Below, piece by piece: positions 47,866 through 60,230 of a stretch of 64,000 bases of DNA (position 1 is its first letter; each line of letters opens with the position of its first letter). Source of the stretch: Monilinia fructicola (Eukaryota; Ascomycota; Leotiomycetes; Helotiales; Sclerotiniaceae); assembly GCA_008692225.1 (NCBI GenBank), contig VICG01000012.1, forward strand, positions 1,798,001-1,862,000, given 5' to 3'. The translations under genes were made by a program, and so were the position numbers. A model generated the notes under the pieces. The model had not been told where the DNA came from and did not search any database. It saw only the letters and a program-made list of their open reading frames with translations.

Positions 47866-48447
47866 TCTATTTAGCGATTATAAATTTAAACTTACTTAGG
47901 TGTTATTACTATAATCTTAGAAGTTAGTATTCTAAAGATACCTACTACCTCCCAATAACTATACTCGAGTAATAGGAATTATATACTTACTACCCACCTC
48001 CTCATCTACTCATCCACCTAAACTATCAATTACATTACTAATAAATTACAAATTCCTCAACCTTGGTAGTCTTTGATTGCCCCGCAATCACACACACACA
48101 CAGCCAGTCACTCAGTTAATCGCCCGCCTATCGTGCCTATCAACCTGAAAGACCAGAGGAGACCAACCCTCAGGATCAATCATCATTCAATTCTGGAGCA
48201 TTTCTACTCCGTCCGTACTGTAAGAAGAAGCTCTAAAGCTTTCAAGCTTTACCTGCTGATTACTTACTTACTTATCGCAACGATCCGAGAATTAACCATA
48301 GTTTCCCATCCCGTCAATTAACATAATTCACACATTCCTTACCACTTGAGCGCGTCTTTCCTCAATACGAATACTCCGTCTAATATCCGCATCGCATCAA
48401 ATCATATCAAAGCAAATCCAAATTAATAAATCAACTCAAATCACAAG

Positions 48448-49810
48448 ATGAACTCCTCAAATCCCCGGGTTCACAACAAGGTAGACCACAACCTCAAGTT
48501 CAAGCATGTCGATACAAGACTGGAAAGACCTTGGGCGCAGGCTCATATTCGGTGGTTAAAAAGAATGTGTACATATTGATACTGGCAGATATTATGCCGC
48601 CAAGGTCATTAATAAACGTCTGATGGCAGGCAGAGAACATATGGTAATTGCCCTTGCCTTTCATCCCGTACATTGATGTATCAACAGCAACTGATGTGCT
48701 CTTCATAGGTGCGAAATGAAATCGCTGTACTCAAACGTGTTTCGATGGGACATCAAAACATCCTCACCTTGGGTCGATTACTTTGAAACCCTCAATAATT
48801 TATATTTGGTGACCGATTTGGCTCTGGGTGGAGAATTGTTCGATCGCATCTGCCGAAAAGGTTCATACTTCGAATCCGATGCTGCAGACCTTATCAGAGC
48901 AACACTTTCCGCGGTAGCTTACCTTCACGACGACCATGGAATTGTCCATCGAGACCTCAAGCCTGAGAATTTATTATTTCGAACACCAGAAGATAATGCC
49001 GATTTGTTGATTGCAGATTTTGGTTTGAGCAGAATCATGGATGAGGAACAATTTCACGTTCTGACGACCACTTGCGGTACACCAGGTTATATGGCGCCAG
49101 AAATCTTCAAAAAGACAGGTCATGGAAAGCCGGTAGATATTTGGGCCATTGGTGTCATCACATACTTTCTATTATGCGGATACACACCCTTTGACAGAGA
49201 TTCCAATCTGGAGGAGATGCAAGCCATTTTAATCGCAGACTATAGCTTTACACCCATAGAATACTGGCGAGGTGTAAGTCGAGGAGCACGAGAGTTTATC
49301 AAGAAATGTCTTACAATAGATCCTACACAAAGAATGACGGCTCATGAAGCATTATCACACCCTTTCGTCACAGGAGAGTCAGTATCCAAAGATGGTAAAG
49401 GTAGCGATTTGCTTCCAGTCGTTAAGAAGAACTTCAACGCTCGACGAACTCTTCACGCTGCTATCGATACTGTACGCGCCATCAACAAGCTCCGCGAAGG
49501 TCAAGCTGGTATGATGGACGGTTCAAGGTCTACAGATCCCGAACGTGGCGCCAAACCTTTCAATGCGAATAGCAAGGATTCAGGATTAGGTGGGATGGGA
49601 CCTGGGGATGGAGATGGTGCTATGGATATGGATTCTGGATACGGTACAGCCGGTGCCAATAATGACGAGCGTGGAAATTTTCTGAGAGGCATTGAGAGAG
49701 GTTCTGGCCAGGGCCAAACAGAAGCGCAGATCGAGGCACAAACTAGGAAGATTGCAGAGACGACGAAAGGTTTATGGTCTGCTGGAACAGCGAAAATCTC
49801 GGGAAGATGA
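48448..49810 (+). CDS. Ca2+/calmodulin-dependent protein kinase I-like (frameshifted here)
   Basis: Ser/Thr kinase of the CaMK1/CMKA group, acting downstream of calcium signals. Motifs in order: GKTLGAGSYSVVK (glycine loop), YYAAKVINKR (catalytic Lys), LYLVTDLALGGELFDRI, HRDLKPENLL, ADFGL, the activation loop TTTCGTPGYMAPE with a Thr site for a CaMK kinase, and DIWAIGVITYFLLCGYTPF. The regulatory tail has KKNFNARRTLHAAIDTVRAI, the likely autoinhibitory/calmodulin-binding helix, then a Gly-rich end. One intron fits, 48654-48718. Breaks: a missing C in 48463-48466, an extra A in 48558-48562 and an extra G at 48771-48773. A three-base addition gives HDDHG where the family has HDHG. With these allowed, the protein is about 415 residues, normal for the group. 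All breaks lie in the first 330 bases; the remaining 1,040 read cleanly. Confidence 0.92.
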
Positions 49811-50478
49811 TGAACATAAAAAGCACTTTGATATTCAACTTTCGATTCTTCTTCCTCTCTTTGGCTCTGCGAGTAACCTTTACCACTTTTTATTTACTCC
49901 TTGCGATGCACTAGGCAGACACAAGGTCTTTATGAGTATGATTCTTTCTTTAGCATTCTACGCTGACTCATTCTTCGGATGAAGAGTTGAAGTATTTTAT
50001 GAGCGACTTTGGGTTGGGAATCTTGAGTCGCACGGTGAAGATGAGATGGGAGAAAGATGAGCTATGAGCTATGAATTCTTGGAAATCTAGTGGAATGTCT
50101 TGGGGCAGCTGTAGATTTCTTAATGACAGGATACATTTCAAACCATCATGATACACACAGAATGTCACAAGTGCGTGGATATCCACTTGACGACGTTATT
50201 TTTAGATCCATCCACATCAATCTCTCGTAGGACTTAGAAGCCAACGATCATTGTGGATTCGCATCAAGTCTACCCTTTCATGATACCTTGACCGTTTTCG
50301 ACATCTTGCCCCCTCGAGTAATGTTCCTCCCTCTTCCCCCTAGCCCCCCCACACACACATCTCCACACCCTCGACCGTACAGCATTGTATTGACAACACC
50401 CCGTCCCACACCCCTCCCCAGCTCGGCTAGCCACAATACTGTACTGTACTGTACTGTATTACAATACTGTACTTTAAA
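49811..50478. other. 3' flank of the CaM kinase gene
   Basis: Non-coding; ATGAGCTATGA repeats near 50058-50072 and GTACT repeats near 50441-50458. No gene visible. Confidence 0.5.
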
Positions 50479-50576
50479 CATACATACATACATACATACA
50501 TACATACATACATACATACATACATACATACATACATACATACATACATACATACATCCATACATACATCCATACT
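50479..50576. repeat. CATA tetranucleotide microsatellite
   Basis: About 23 copies of ACAT, with two CATC variants at the right end. It yields artificial His/Thr/Tyr/Ile and Met/Tyr/Val/Cys frames. Confidence 0.92.
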
Positions 50577-52806
50577 GCTGAACAAACTTTCCTTTGATAC
50601 ATCCATCACATTACATTCCATTACAGCACCGGTACGTACCCACGCTTGCAGCGGGATCTCCCGCCCAGATCTCGTCGCCAAGCCCATCTTTTCTATATTT
50701 AGCCCTCTTGTCCATGGTCATTTGTGAACCCCCCTCCCCCCCCTTCCCGCCCGGGGACCAAACAGTTAAGATATTGGCGTTTGTGTTGGGACTGGGGCTG
50801 GGGCTGGGCGGGGGTTGTGTTGTGTTGTGTTGTGTTGTGTTGTGTTGTGTTGTGTTGTGGAAGCGGCTTGGGCTGGGGGGAACGGGGGAGGGGAGAGGAG
50901 GGCTTTTACTTTGCATGGTTGGTATTTTGGGAATGGGAGATGGGGATGGGAGATGGGAGATGGGAGATGGGAGATGGGAAATGGGAGATGGGAAATGGGA
51001 AATGGGAGATGGGAAATTTGAATTTTTTTTGAATAGGGCCGAGATTTTGGGGTGTGGCGGTTTCATGGCGGGTGGTAGGGGGGGGGGGTGGTGATTTGAG
51101 GTTGCTTTTGCTTGGTTGTGGTGGGGGGTGCTGGGTGGATGTTCGATGTTGGACGTTGGAGATGGAGATTGATGGATTGATGGATGGATGGATGGATGTG
51201 TGATATAATGGATGGGTGATTTATTTGGCGGGGAGACCACTGGTGGACGGTAATCCATGGATAGGATGGGATGGGATAGGATAAGATAGGAGAGGTAGAT
51301 CGGTAGATGAGTCGGGACGGAGGAACGAAATCACGTCAGGTGAGACGACGCGATAGATTTGGGATTACCTAGTAGGTTTCGATGAAGCTCTATAGAATTA
51401 TCTTGATGCCCATCAGGGTCTGAAAGTGCAAGATAAGGCTTTTGTAATTGATCATCAAACCTTTTCAGGCCTTGATTCGTGAGATTACCGTGGGCGTGTC
51501 AACGAAATATTGGCTAGTTTCACCCTTTCACCATTTCGTTCTTCCGTACAGATTACGCGAGGCGAGATTCAGATAAGGCTAAAATCTACTCGTGGGTATC
51601 GGCGAGGAGACCCGTGATGACCCGTGATGACAAAAGTGAGCGTCACGATAAGAACCTCGAGGGATTATACCAACCATATCAATCCAGAGAGCGACGTTTC
51701 GATGCGGCTCACCATTCTGGGCGTGACGATGAGGTTAATCGTCGCCGTCGCGATCCTTCCTTCGACCTAGTCGCTCTGTGTCGTGAGGCTGAAAGGCGAA
51801 TGCCATCCTATCGCATTGTGCCATCTTAAACATCTCGAGCGGGTTGCCCATTTGGGTCAATTGATAACCTCGCATCTTACTCGGCGGAGACGGCGGTGCA
51901 TAACGTGACATCGTTTTATTTCATTTGGCTTGGTTCCAATTGGGCTTCATCTGTCTGGACTTGTCTTGACTTCACCCACCGTTTCACAGATCATCTGGTC
52001 TTGGCATCCTGGACCCTTGGCTGCACCCAGGGCTCCTTGGCGCTCATTCTTGTGTGAAAGAGAGTTTTTGCTAGGCACTGGCAGTCGCTGGTACCCGGCG
52101 CCAGATCGGCGAATGTGATAATCTTGTGGGTGGTTTGCTGTATGCTGCATGTAGGGACTCCTCCATCTAGGGACTCCTCCATCTATATATTGTGCGGGAT
52201 TTCCTTCGTTGAAGATATCATTCTGCAGTGCACTTTCGCTTTGCATACCTTTTATCATCATCATCATCATCATCACATATCAAAAGCGTCGCGTTTAGCC
52301 TTTTTACATATACCATTTTTTTATAGTCACTGCTATCTCCGTAGTCCCTGGAGGATTCCGTGTCTGTTAGGATCCTTACCTGCGTTGGCTTTCAATCTTT
52401 ATACCTTATTTTTATTGCATCGTGCGCGGTCCTCCATCTCGGTTCTTCACGCACTCACCCACGTACATATCACGCATCGTCTACCTCGTCTCACCCGGCG
52501 ATATACGCTAAAATTCCCGTTCTGGAACGGAGTCTTGATTGCCTGTTTGAGTTCCGGAGTCTCGAATTTACTTTGAGATATCGAGTGACGATTTGGCGTC
52601 TCGCACACTGCAAACCGCAAACCGCAAACCGCAAGCCTCCTCGTTCTCAAGCGTCTGTCTCCGCCTCTATTGTTACGATAGATATCTATCGGGATCAGCA
52701 TTGAGCTTTCATCGCCGTTTTAACTTTCTATATCAATCCATCCATCAAGCAAGCAAGCAATCAATTCCTTATCCACCACCAAGAACAACAAAGCCCGAAG
52801 CTCAAA
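50577..52806. other. Low-complexity intergenic DNA
   Basis: Includes the G-rich repeats listed separately, GATG units (51171-51200), an AT-poor stretch with a short frame at 51614-51829 (71 codons, basic, no domain) and TCA repeats near 52255-52275. From 52330 to 52806 lies a pyrimidine-rich stretch that could be the leader of the small frame at 52807. A duplicated GGGACTCCTCCATCTA occurs near 52154-52183. Confidence 0.45.
50814..51016. repeat. G-rich pentamer and heptamer arrays
   Basis: About nine copies of TGTTG (50814-50860) are followed, after a G-rich spacer, by about eleven copies of the heptamer GGGAGAT/GGGAAAT (about 50934-51016). The plus strand is strongly G-rich, with many runs of three or four G at regular spacing. 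Confidence 0.85.
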
Positions 52807-53115
52807 ATGCCAGCTCCGCAAACTCTCCCCGTCGTCGCCCGTCACTTTCTACGCTACAACCACCAAGCCAGAAGCCCGTTCCAGGTCCTGGCCAAGTCAC
52901 TCTATCATCAGACAGCGGCCCAGGCGAGACCCCAAATGCATGCGACTCAGGTGTCGCTTTCGGCGAGGATCGCGGCGAGCAAGAGGGATAGGAAGAGGAT
53001 TGTGAAGAGTATCGAGAGGGCGAGGGAGGGGAGAATGGCGAGGAATCAGGGGATGTCCGGTGGGCGGATGTGGGAGGAGCAGATTTATCCACCGATTGGG
53101 GGGTGGTTGATCTGA
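52807..53115 (+). CDS. Possible small basic protein
   Basis: A 102-codon frame starting MPAPQTLPVVARHFLRYNH with a favourable start context (CTCAAAATGC). The middle (SLSARIAASKRDRKRIVKSIERAREGRMARNQG) is basic and likely helical. I do not recognise a family. Frames on both strands are open across the same stretch because the DNA is GC-rich, so the choice is uncertain. The leading Met, the Arg/His-containing first 30 residues and lack of acidic residues there would suit a mitochondrial targeting sequence, but this is speculative. Confidence 0.3.
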   Translation: MPAPQTLPVVARHFLRYNHQARSPFQVLAKSLYHQTAAQARPQMHATQVSLSARIAASKRDRKRIVKSIERAREGRMARNQGMSGGRMWEEQIYPPIGGWLI

Positions 53116-54290
53116 GGTTGGGTTGAGAGAGGAGGGGGTGGGGATGCGGATTGAGGGAGGATGTGAAGATGTTGTTACATGTACCGTTTTTTTTTTTTCC
53201 AGGGGTAGCCCAGCTGGATGTTTGGATCTGGACGCTTGGTGGGCATTCAAGCCATATGAAAACTACAAAAAACGAAACGAAGCGAAACGAAATGTAAAAA
53301 TGGAGTGGGAAAGATCACGCAAGAGAGATGGATTATTTATTACAATATTTCCGCCATCTCTCGGGGTATCATGTAGGGTAGGATAGAACAGGGAGGGCAT
53401 GAAGAAATAACCTCTATCTACCATTGAGATGCCTTTTTCATTGAAACCACTCAAGTTTTAAAGATATTTTATGAGAGAATGTGACTATAAATGCTTGAAA
53501 TTCGAAATCATGTAATCTTACGAGTGAATCTATAGAAGTGAATATATCAAAGCGAAACTACATCCCTCCCTACAAAAAGTAAACACCTAAAAGTCACCAC
53601 CCCCAAAACATCCCGCCAACTCCAAGTCCGTCTTCATAAAGCCACACACCCTTCTAGCCACTATATGACGCACACTGATGACCGCCGCACCGATCAGCAC
53701 CGACATCCCTCATCAACAGAATGAATCCCAGCGCCGCAATACTCGCACGGGAGCAAACCCGATCCGTCACGCCGGCATACCTACTCGTCTCTCTCAACTT
53801 TGAGAGGCATGTGATTCACTTCTGGCTCTTCAATTGCGGAGGTGTGCGTTGGAAAGAATCGATCGATTTCCGTCGTTTTGCAGTCAGTTGATCACGCATT
53901 TTCATTTAGATCTGAGGGTTTGGAAGATGCTGGGTAAGTGGATTGATTTTTGGTATAATAGAGACTTTTTCTCCTCCATGGACAGTGTCTCTGGATAATA
54001 TCTTAAAAGAGAACACCTCCTCCCATACTCCTGTCCAAGAAAAGCCAAACGCCATTCGAAAACTTGCCCCTATACATTATGGACAAGGTCGAAAATACTG
54101 CCCCTGGTACTGCTACTACCCGTCTCTATCTGATATATAGATCAAAGGCTCTGGATCTGACTACTGCCGCCAGCATGCTCTCCTCACTTTCACAGTCGAA
54201 TGTGGAACCTGAAATCCACCAATCGTTTACCCTTTCAATTTCGCCCGATTTTGTGCTGCGCTCAATTCCTGTACGTCCACGACATGCAGC
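53116..54290. other. Intergenic
   Basis: Contains a T run (about 53190-53199), GAAACGAAAC repeats near 53270-53292 and the 3' flank of UTP6. Frames here are short and lack protein features. Confidence 0.5.
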
Positions 54291-55572
54291 TTATTCCAAC
54301 TTCCGAAGTGTATGTTGCAATACTGTTTGAATACCTGAATCGAGGTCTGGCAATGCTAGAATTGCTTGGATCCATGCTTTTGTCTTCAATGACAATTGAG
54401 TTTTGTCATTGGTTTTCTCCATAGATTCCTTAAGGCGATTAAATGCCGACCCAATTGCCACTGCAAATTCCGGAGATGTGTGATCAATACCAACTAATGG
54501 TTGGCGAATATAACAATTGAATGTTGTAGGATCCTTCGGATATGATTCTAACATGCTGTCTAGCACATGTTGAAGGATTTTGGGAAGAGATTTGACTTGG
54601 GTGAAGGCTGCAAACATGTCGAAGAAATCTTCCGCTGCAACTGATGAGAAGAATGGTTGCTTTTTGGCAACGTCGAATATGGCAAGTGGAATTGCACCAT
54701 TAAGAGCTGGTGTGGTCATGGGGTCTTTAGCGGCTTCGGAATCTACACCTACTCTTGCCATCATTCTGGGTTGCATCGTGTTGTCCTTGAAATCGGGAAT
54801 TGCGATCATATCCTGTGATGTTGTGAAGCCTGACTCCTCGGCTGTCTCTTCAATTTCCTTTGGTGCTTCGATAGTCCTATCAACATCCAAACCAAGAATC
54901 CTCCTGCGGATAGCAATCTTTGCCAAATAAATCATTTCCAACTTTGCATATTCGATCCATAAATCTTTACTCCTGGTACAGAATCGAGTCCCTCTTTGCA
55001 TATAACTCCTTGCTTCATTCATATCTGCATCCAATTCCAATGCCCATTTTGCCGCGTAGAGCCACAATTCCGGTTTCGTGGGATGTAATCGAATTGCCGC
55101 CGTTAAAACAGTTTTGAACTTTTTCGTCGCTTTTGCCTGCCTTGCATATTCCAGATATGACATCCATAATGCTACGTCACCTGGATGCTTCTTGATACCT
55201 CTATCGAATACACCGAATACACGAGCTTGACCAGCATGCGATGAGCTTCCTTTTATACGCATTCGTTTACATCTCTTTTGACGGAGATGTTCGAGACTCA
55301 TTTCCCATGCCGCATATCGAGCAAAATCAACGGCTTTTGAGCCTCTCACTAACACTCTATGTTCAAAATCGGATCGCTTTTTTACCAATGTTTTAATCTC
55401 ATCCTGAATAGATTTTTCTCGTGAGTAGCTCATCGCAAAAGATAAAACCGTCGTGTAAGATACAATGAAATAGTGAACCAACCTTAGTAAATATCTTCTT
55501 CTGTTCAAATTCTTGCAATTGAGGAACACCCTGTTCAAGATAGAATCTTGCCTTATCATTTGCGCCCGACAT
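54291..55572 (-). CDS. UTP6: UTP6, U3 snoRNP/SSU processome HAT-repeat protein
   Basis: Component of the UTP-B subcomplex of the small-subunit processome, acting in the nucleolus on 18S rRNA maturation. Exon 1 (55572-55483) encodes MSGANDKARFYLEQGVPQLQ and on to IFTK, the typical Utp6 N-terminus. Exon 2 (55403-54291) continues DEIKTLVKKRSDFEHRVLV; together 400 residues. The intron uses GTTGGT as donor and CTATTCAG as acceptor. HAT/TPR-like helices are visible: DFARYAAWEMSLEHLRQKR, DVALWMSYLEYARQAKATKK, ELWLYAAKWALELDADMNEA, DLWIEYAKLEMIYLAKI. The C-terminal half is more variable, with LPKILQHVLDSMLESYPKDP. The frame is uninterrupted. It is divergently transcribed from CWH43. Confidence 0.93.
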
Positions 55573-56126
55573 TGTGGAATTGTTTGAATATTGACTTGAC
55601 TTGTATGATTTCCCTCTAGAGTTTCTTCACGTTGGGGAAATCTTCAGAAATTCTTTGGGCGGTGAGCTTTCTCAAATAAATTCTGCCATGATTAGCCTTA
55701 TGATCGGATTATTGGATTAGCCGAAACTCCGCGGAACAGGGATTTGTTTGATGCATCGCGTGTTTTCCACGCCACGAGTCGAAATGAACAGTGAGCGAAT
55801 GTGAAAGGTCCACCCCTCCACCCCAACCAACCAACGGAACGCCGCGGACCTTTCGGAAGGCTGAGAAATTGTCTGCTTGGTCAAACCTTACCCTTGACGT
55901 CTTGGAGGGGAAAGTCAATCCAATCAATTGACAAAGGCTCGGCTTGAACGGCTTGGACGGCTTGGTATTCATCAATCAAATAAACGCGCTCCCACTTGTA
56001 CCTTACATTAATAAACTCAGTCTGGTTACATCTCACTTTTTCCTGTCCTTCTTGATCACTCTTGATGCTTCGGCTCACACTCGTTTGGGTGCGAATACTT
56101 CATATACAGAGTGATTAAAATCACAG
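55573..56126. promoter_or_regulatory. Shared UTP6/CWH43 promoter region
   Basis: The 554 bases between the two start codons must hold both promoters. It contains a GCTTGGACGGCTTGG direct repeat (about 55935-55960) and two CCGCGGA-like words (near 55730 and 55843). No TATA box is obvious on either side. Confidence 0.55.
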
Positions 56127-59100
56127 ATGGCACCCAAGTTTAAGGACGGCGACACCGTGCTCGCTTTCTCAGGCAAATGGGTGTCATGGACGCATACTGC
56201 AGTCGCATATAGTAAGGACAATCAAACCATTTGTTTTCTTGGTTATGTTAGGGTTGCTGATGATCACTTAATAGCTGCCTTTCTCAGCGCACTCATTGTT
56301 GGAGTTTCACTCCATTATCATAAAATAGTTCAAAATGAATATTATGGTTATCCAGATGAATGGTTTCCCTCCGTTTCTGCGACAATTGGGGATCGATACC
56401 CGGAACGCTCGTTTTTTATGGTCTTCATAGCTATTACATCCGGTATGTGGCAAGGACTGTAGACCACCAGAGCCATATGAAGCTTGTCTAACAAATGTTT
56501 CAGGTCCTAGATTTGCTCTCGTTGGATTGTGGTATCTTCTCACAGCGCGGCCGAATTCGACGTTACCCAAATTCGTTGCTTTTGCGGGCGTTTTCCGTAC
56601 TCTTACATGTGGTGGATGGACTTATATTACATCCACGGACGATCACGATTGGCATGATATTTTCATGATTTCATACCTGGTGGCTACTTTGCCATGGACT
56701 TTAGGATGTCTAGCTCTAAGTCCAGATAATGCTCGAGCCGTCAAATATCGAAAATATCTTGCGGGGTCTTTCTTTGGTACTTTAGTACCATTAGTGTATT
56801 TTTTCATACAACACAAAGTTCATAGGGTGGCTGGAGGTAAGACCGTTTAAATGAGTTTGAGAATCAGAAACTTAACTAACCGAATTTCTAGCATACACAA
56901 TATACGCTTTCTTCGAATGGGCTTTGATTTTGTTTGATGTGGCTTTCGATGCTGTCACGGCACTCGATTTTGAAACTTTCGAGTTGGTTGTCAAGGATGT
57001 TAAGGGCCAGTCTAAGGGGTACGTCCACTGGCTTCCAAAATAATGTATAACATTTGTTGGCGATGGAACGTCATTATGAGCATGTCTAAATCAATATCAT
57101 TATTTAGAAAAGACAAGATGATAGTTGATAAAGTCCTTGAAAAAGAGTTTGTGATATCTAGTTTCCCTTTGAAAATCCTGAGCTAATCGGTAAGTAGAAA
57201 AGAAAAAGAGATCGGCCATTTATTTGGTCAATCCTTCTCATGGCCCGAAGCTTTCGATGCAGCAGCTGATGTCTATAATGGCGTAAGTACCGGTAATGGT
57301 ATATTCACGAATGATACTGAGTCAACCATAGTTTATCTTCTGGTCGATGTTAACTTCTTTGGGCATAGTAGTCTGGTGTAAGTATTCGATAGGAGACTGG
57401 CGAATTTCGCTAATTGTAGTAGACTTTCCTCTATGGCACATGGGCATTTCAGGTTATGAAGTGATGGTTATGTGCACGATTTCTCCACTGTTATTAGGTA
57501 TCAGATCGGTTCGAGCATTGGTTGTAAAGAACCTTCGGATATGCCATCTCATATCCTTAATTGGATTATTCGCATATCAGATCACGAGCCCTGCGCCTAG
57601 ACTTTTCATTGTTGGTTTCGGTATTTGGATGTCATGTATATCTTGGGCAGCCACTTGGTACGCATCAGCAGGACAGCCGGGTCGCCTCGAATCCAAGATT
57701 TCAGCCTGGGCTATCGGTCTCATCGCGTCAAGTGTTGTTAAATTTGCATTCCACACCAATAACCCTATCTGGCCCACTTCACATGCTGAGAATGGGGGTT
57801 TGAATGGTTATGGTCTCACGATAGCTATTCTAGCTGTTTTAAGATCGACAAGACAAAGTCCGGCTGCTGGAGATCAACTTTCGGTACAAGGTCGCAAGGA
57901 AGGGCCATCACTACTTGCAGGTCTCGGAATTGGAGGTCTTTTCTTTGGTTTACATTCTCTCCTATCTGATTCTAGCACAATGATTCTTTGGGTTTGGGAG
58001 GGGTACCCTGTTCGTGGTCCAATTTCAGCACCTCATGGTGCCTGGACAATCGCCGCAATGGGAGCTGGTCTCATTCTCGGATTATTCAATGAATCTTTGG
58101 CCCGTAGCTGGACATTGTATGGCATTGGTTGTGTTGGTGCTACTTTTCTCACGCTATATAGCCATTGGAAAGGTTACTATGGTGCCTTAGTTTTGACTGT
58201 TTACCTGATGGCCGTGTCTGTTCCATTAGTGGGATCAGCTGCACGAAAGAGTCCAGCTAAAGCGTTTGGAATTGGTTTCCTCGTATACAACTTCATGGTG
58301 TTGTTCCATGTTTGGGTTGTGGCTTATGCCTTTGTTCCAGGTGGTCCTCTTGTTAGAGAACATACGGATTGGGTTATGACTGTCACAATGTTACTCATTG
58401 GCTGCGGAGTCTTCGCTACTTTCTCATCTACTCCTGCAGCACAACGAAAACGATTTAATGCGTTCTTGAATCAGCGTAAGCAGCGTCTATACTATCTCTA
58501 CATCATTGCTGCCCTTCAACTCACCTCTATTTCGACGGCGTATTTGCGATTTCCTACCTATGATTATGCTCCTTACCATAAGGATGAGAAGATCTTCACC
58601 GCAGGTATCTGGACCATTCACTTCAGTCTAGATAATGATATGTGGTCATCTGAATATCGTATGCGAGATGTCATCAAAGAGTTGGAAATCGACGTCATTG
58701 GACTTCTTGAATCGGATCTTCAACGTATCATCATGGGTAACCGAGATACTACTCAATTTCTCGCGGAAGACCTTGGAATGTACGTCGATTATGGACCAGG
58801 TCCAAATAAACACACTTGGGGCTGTGCTCTTCTCTCAAAATTCCCAATCCTTAATTCCACACATCATCTACTCCCGTCGCCCGTAGGAGAATTAGCACCC
58901 GCAATTGCGGCTACTCTTGACGTTTATGGAAGTCCAGTCGATGTCTTTGTTTTCCACTCAGGTCAAGAAGAAGATCCAGAAGATAGAAGACTTCAATCCG
59001 AATACTTGGCAGATTTGATGGGTGCTTCCACTAACCCTTCTATACTCCTCTCCTATCTCGTCACTAAACCTCTAGAAGGCAATTACAATACCTATGTATC

Positions 59101-59404
59101 CGAAAGATCAGGTATGCATGATATCGATCCGAGTGATTGGGATAGATGGTGTGAATACATCCTTTATAAAGGACTTAGGCGATCAGCTTATGCTAGGGTT
59201 TCTAGAAGTACCATCACGGATACAGAAATACAGGTTGGGAAATTCCTTGTTGGGGAACCAGAGGGTGAGAGTGATGAAGTGAGGAATAGGAGAATTGAGG
59301 AGGGTAATGTGGAGGTTGGGAAGAGATTTCCAGAATTGTTCAAGGGAGAGGGAGTAAGGGGTCATAGATATCATGTTTTTGATGAGCCAAGGTATTATGG
59401 TTAG
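56127..59404 (+). CDS. CWH43: CWH43, GPI-anchor ceramide remodelling protein
   Basis: Cwh43 is an ER/plasma membrane protein that replaces diacylglycerol by ceramide on GPI anchors. Seven exons fit in phase: 56127-56211, 56275-56442, 56504-56836, 56892-57018, 57198-57282, 57332-57377 and 57423-59404, giving 941 residues. The N-terminal part is a Frag1/DRAM/Sfk1-type multi-helix domain (from [20 protein letters not shown], through [20 protein letters not shown] and [16 protein letters not shown]). Next come many more membrane helices (for example [11 protein letters not shown] to WATWY, and [21 protein letters not shown]). The C-terminus is an endonuclease/exonuclease/phosphatase-fold domain ([41 protein letters not shown]). 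The first intron is 63 bases long and has no stop, so an unspliced form would also be in frame. No indel is seen over 2.8 kb of coding sequence. Confidence 0.95.
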
Positions 59405-60230
59405 GCTCACTGATATAGGATGAGCAAAGCTGGAATGAGATCTGGAGATGTTGGTGAGGCTGCGGTGAAAGTGTGCATACACGATATATCTTTCTTCTCT
59501 TTCTTTTATTCTTTTTTTTAACTCGGTTTCATTTGGCCTTTGTTTCTTTCCTCAACTTCAACTTCAACTTCAACTTCAAGGTCAGCTAAAATCGAAAAAC
59601 GGGGTTCTCGCACGGAAAATGGAAGATACCTATCAATGCATTATGATATGGCTTAATGATTTGGGGCATAGGAGGGATGGCTGGGGGTAATTGTGGGGAT
59701 GGGGATGGGGATGGGGACAGGGACGGGGAAGGGGTGAGAAATGAGATGGTGATGAGGATGGGTTTGCGGTGCAGGTTATATAATATGGCTGTATATCATA
59801 TCATATCGTATCACATCATGAGGTGAAAGAGAAGTGTTAATTCAAACCCAAATTCAAAAGTTCCCATCTCAGCGAAAGTTTTGATATTATAATACTTTTC
59901 TACGTGATTCGCGATTCTAATTTGTAATTCTATCTTGCACTTCTATCTATCCTACCTCACCTAGGCATCTTATGAAAACATACCTCCTCTCATAGACTTC
60001 TTGATATAGGGTTATTTACCATTCCGTGTTCTATTTATATGGTTGCGCATTCATATACCTGACCTAGCTGGAGGTGTGTATATGCAACATGATCCCCTCT
60101 CATCCTATCCTATCCTATCCCCCCCCGTGCCTTCCTACCCCCTTCCATCTAAGAAGCAATCGCAATTACTAAAGGTATCCCCGAAGCTAAGTAGGTACCT
60201 ACCTATATCTAGGTAAACCTAGCGAACTAA
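59405..60230. other. CWH43 3' flank
   Basis: Non-coding; CTTCAA repeats (about 59549-59578), GGGGAT repeats (about 59695-59715), ATATC repeats near 59790-59818, CCTAT repeats followed by a C run (60102-60126). No gene visible. Confidence 0.55.

Noticed and set aside
51614..51829. 71-codon basic frame as a gene
   Set aside because: No domain, no introns, low-complexity basic composition; kept only as a remark.
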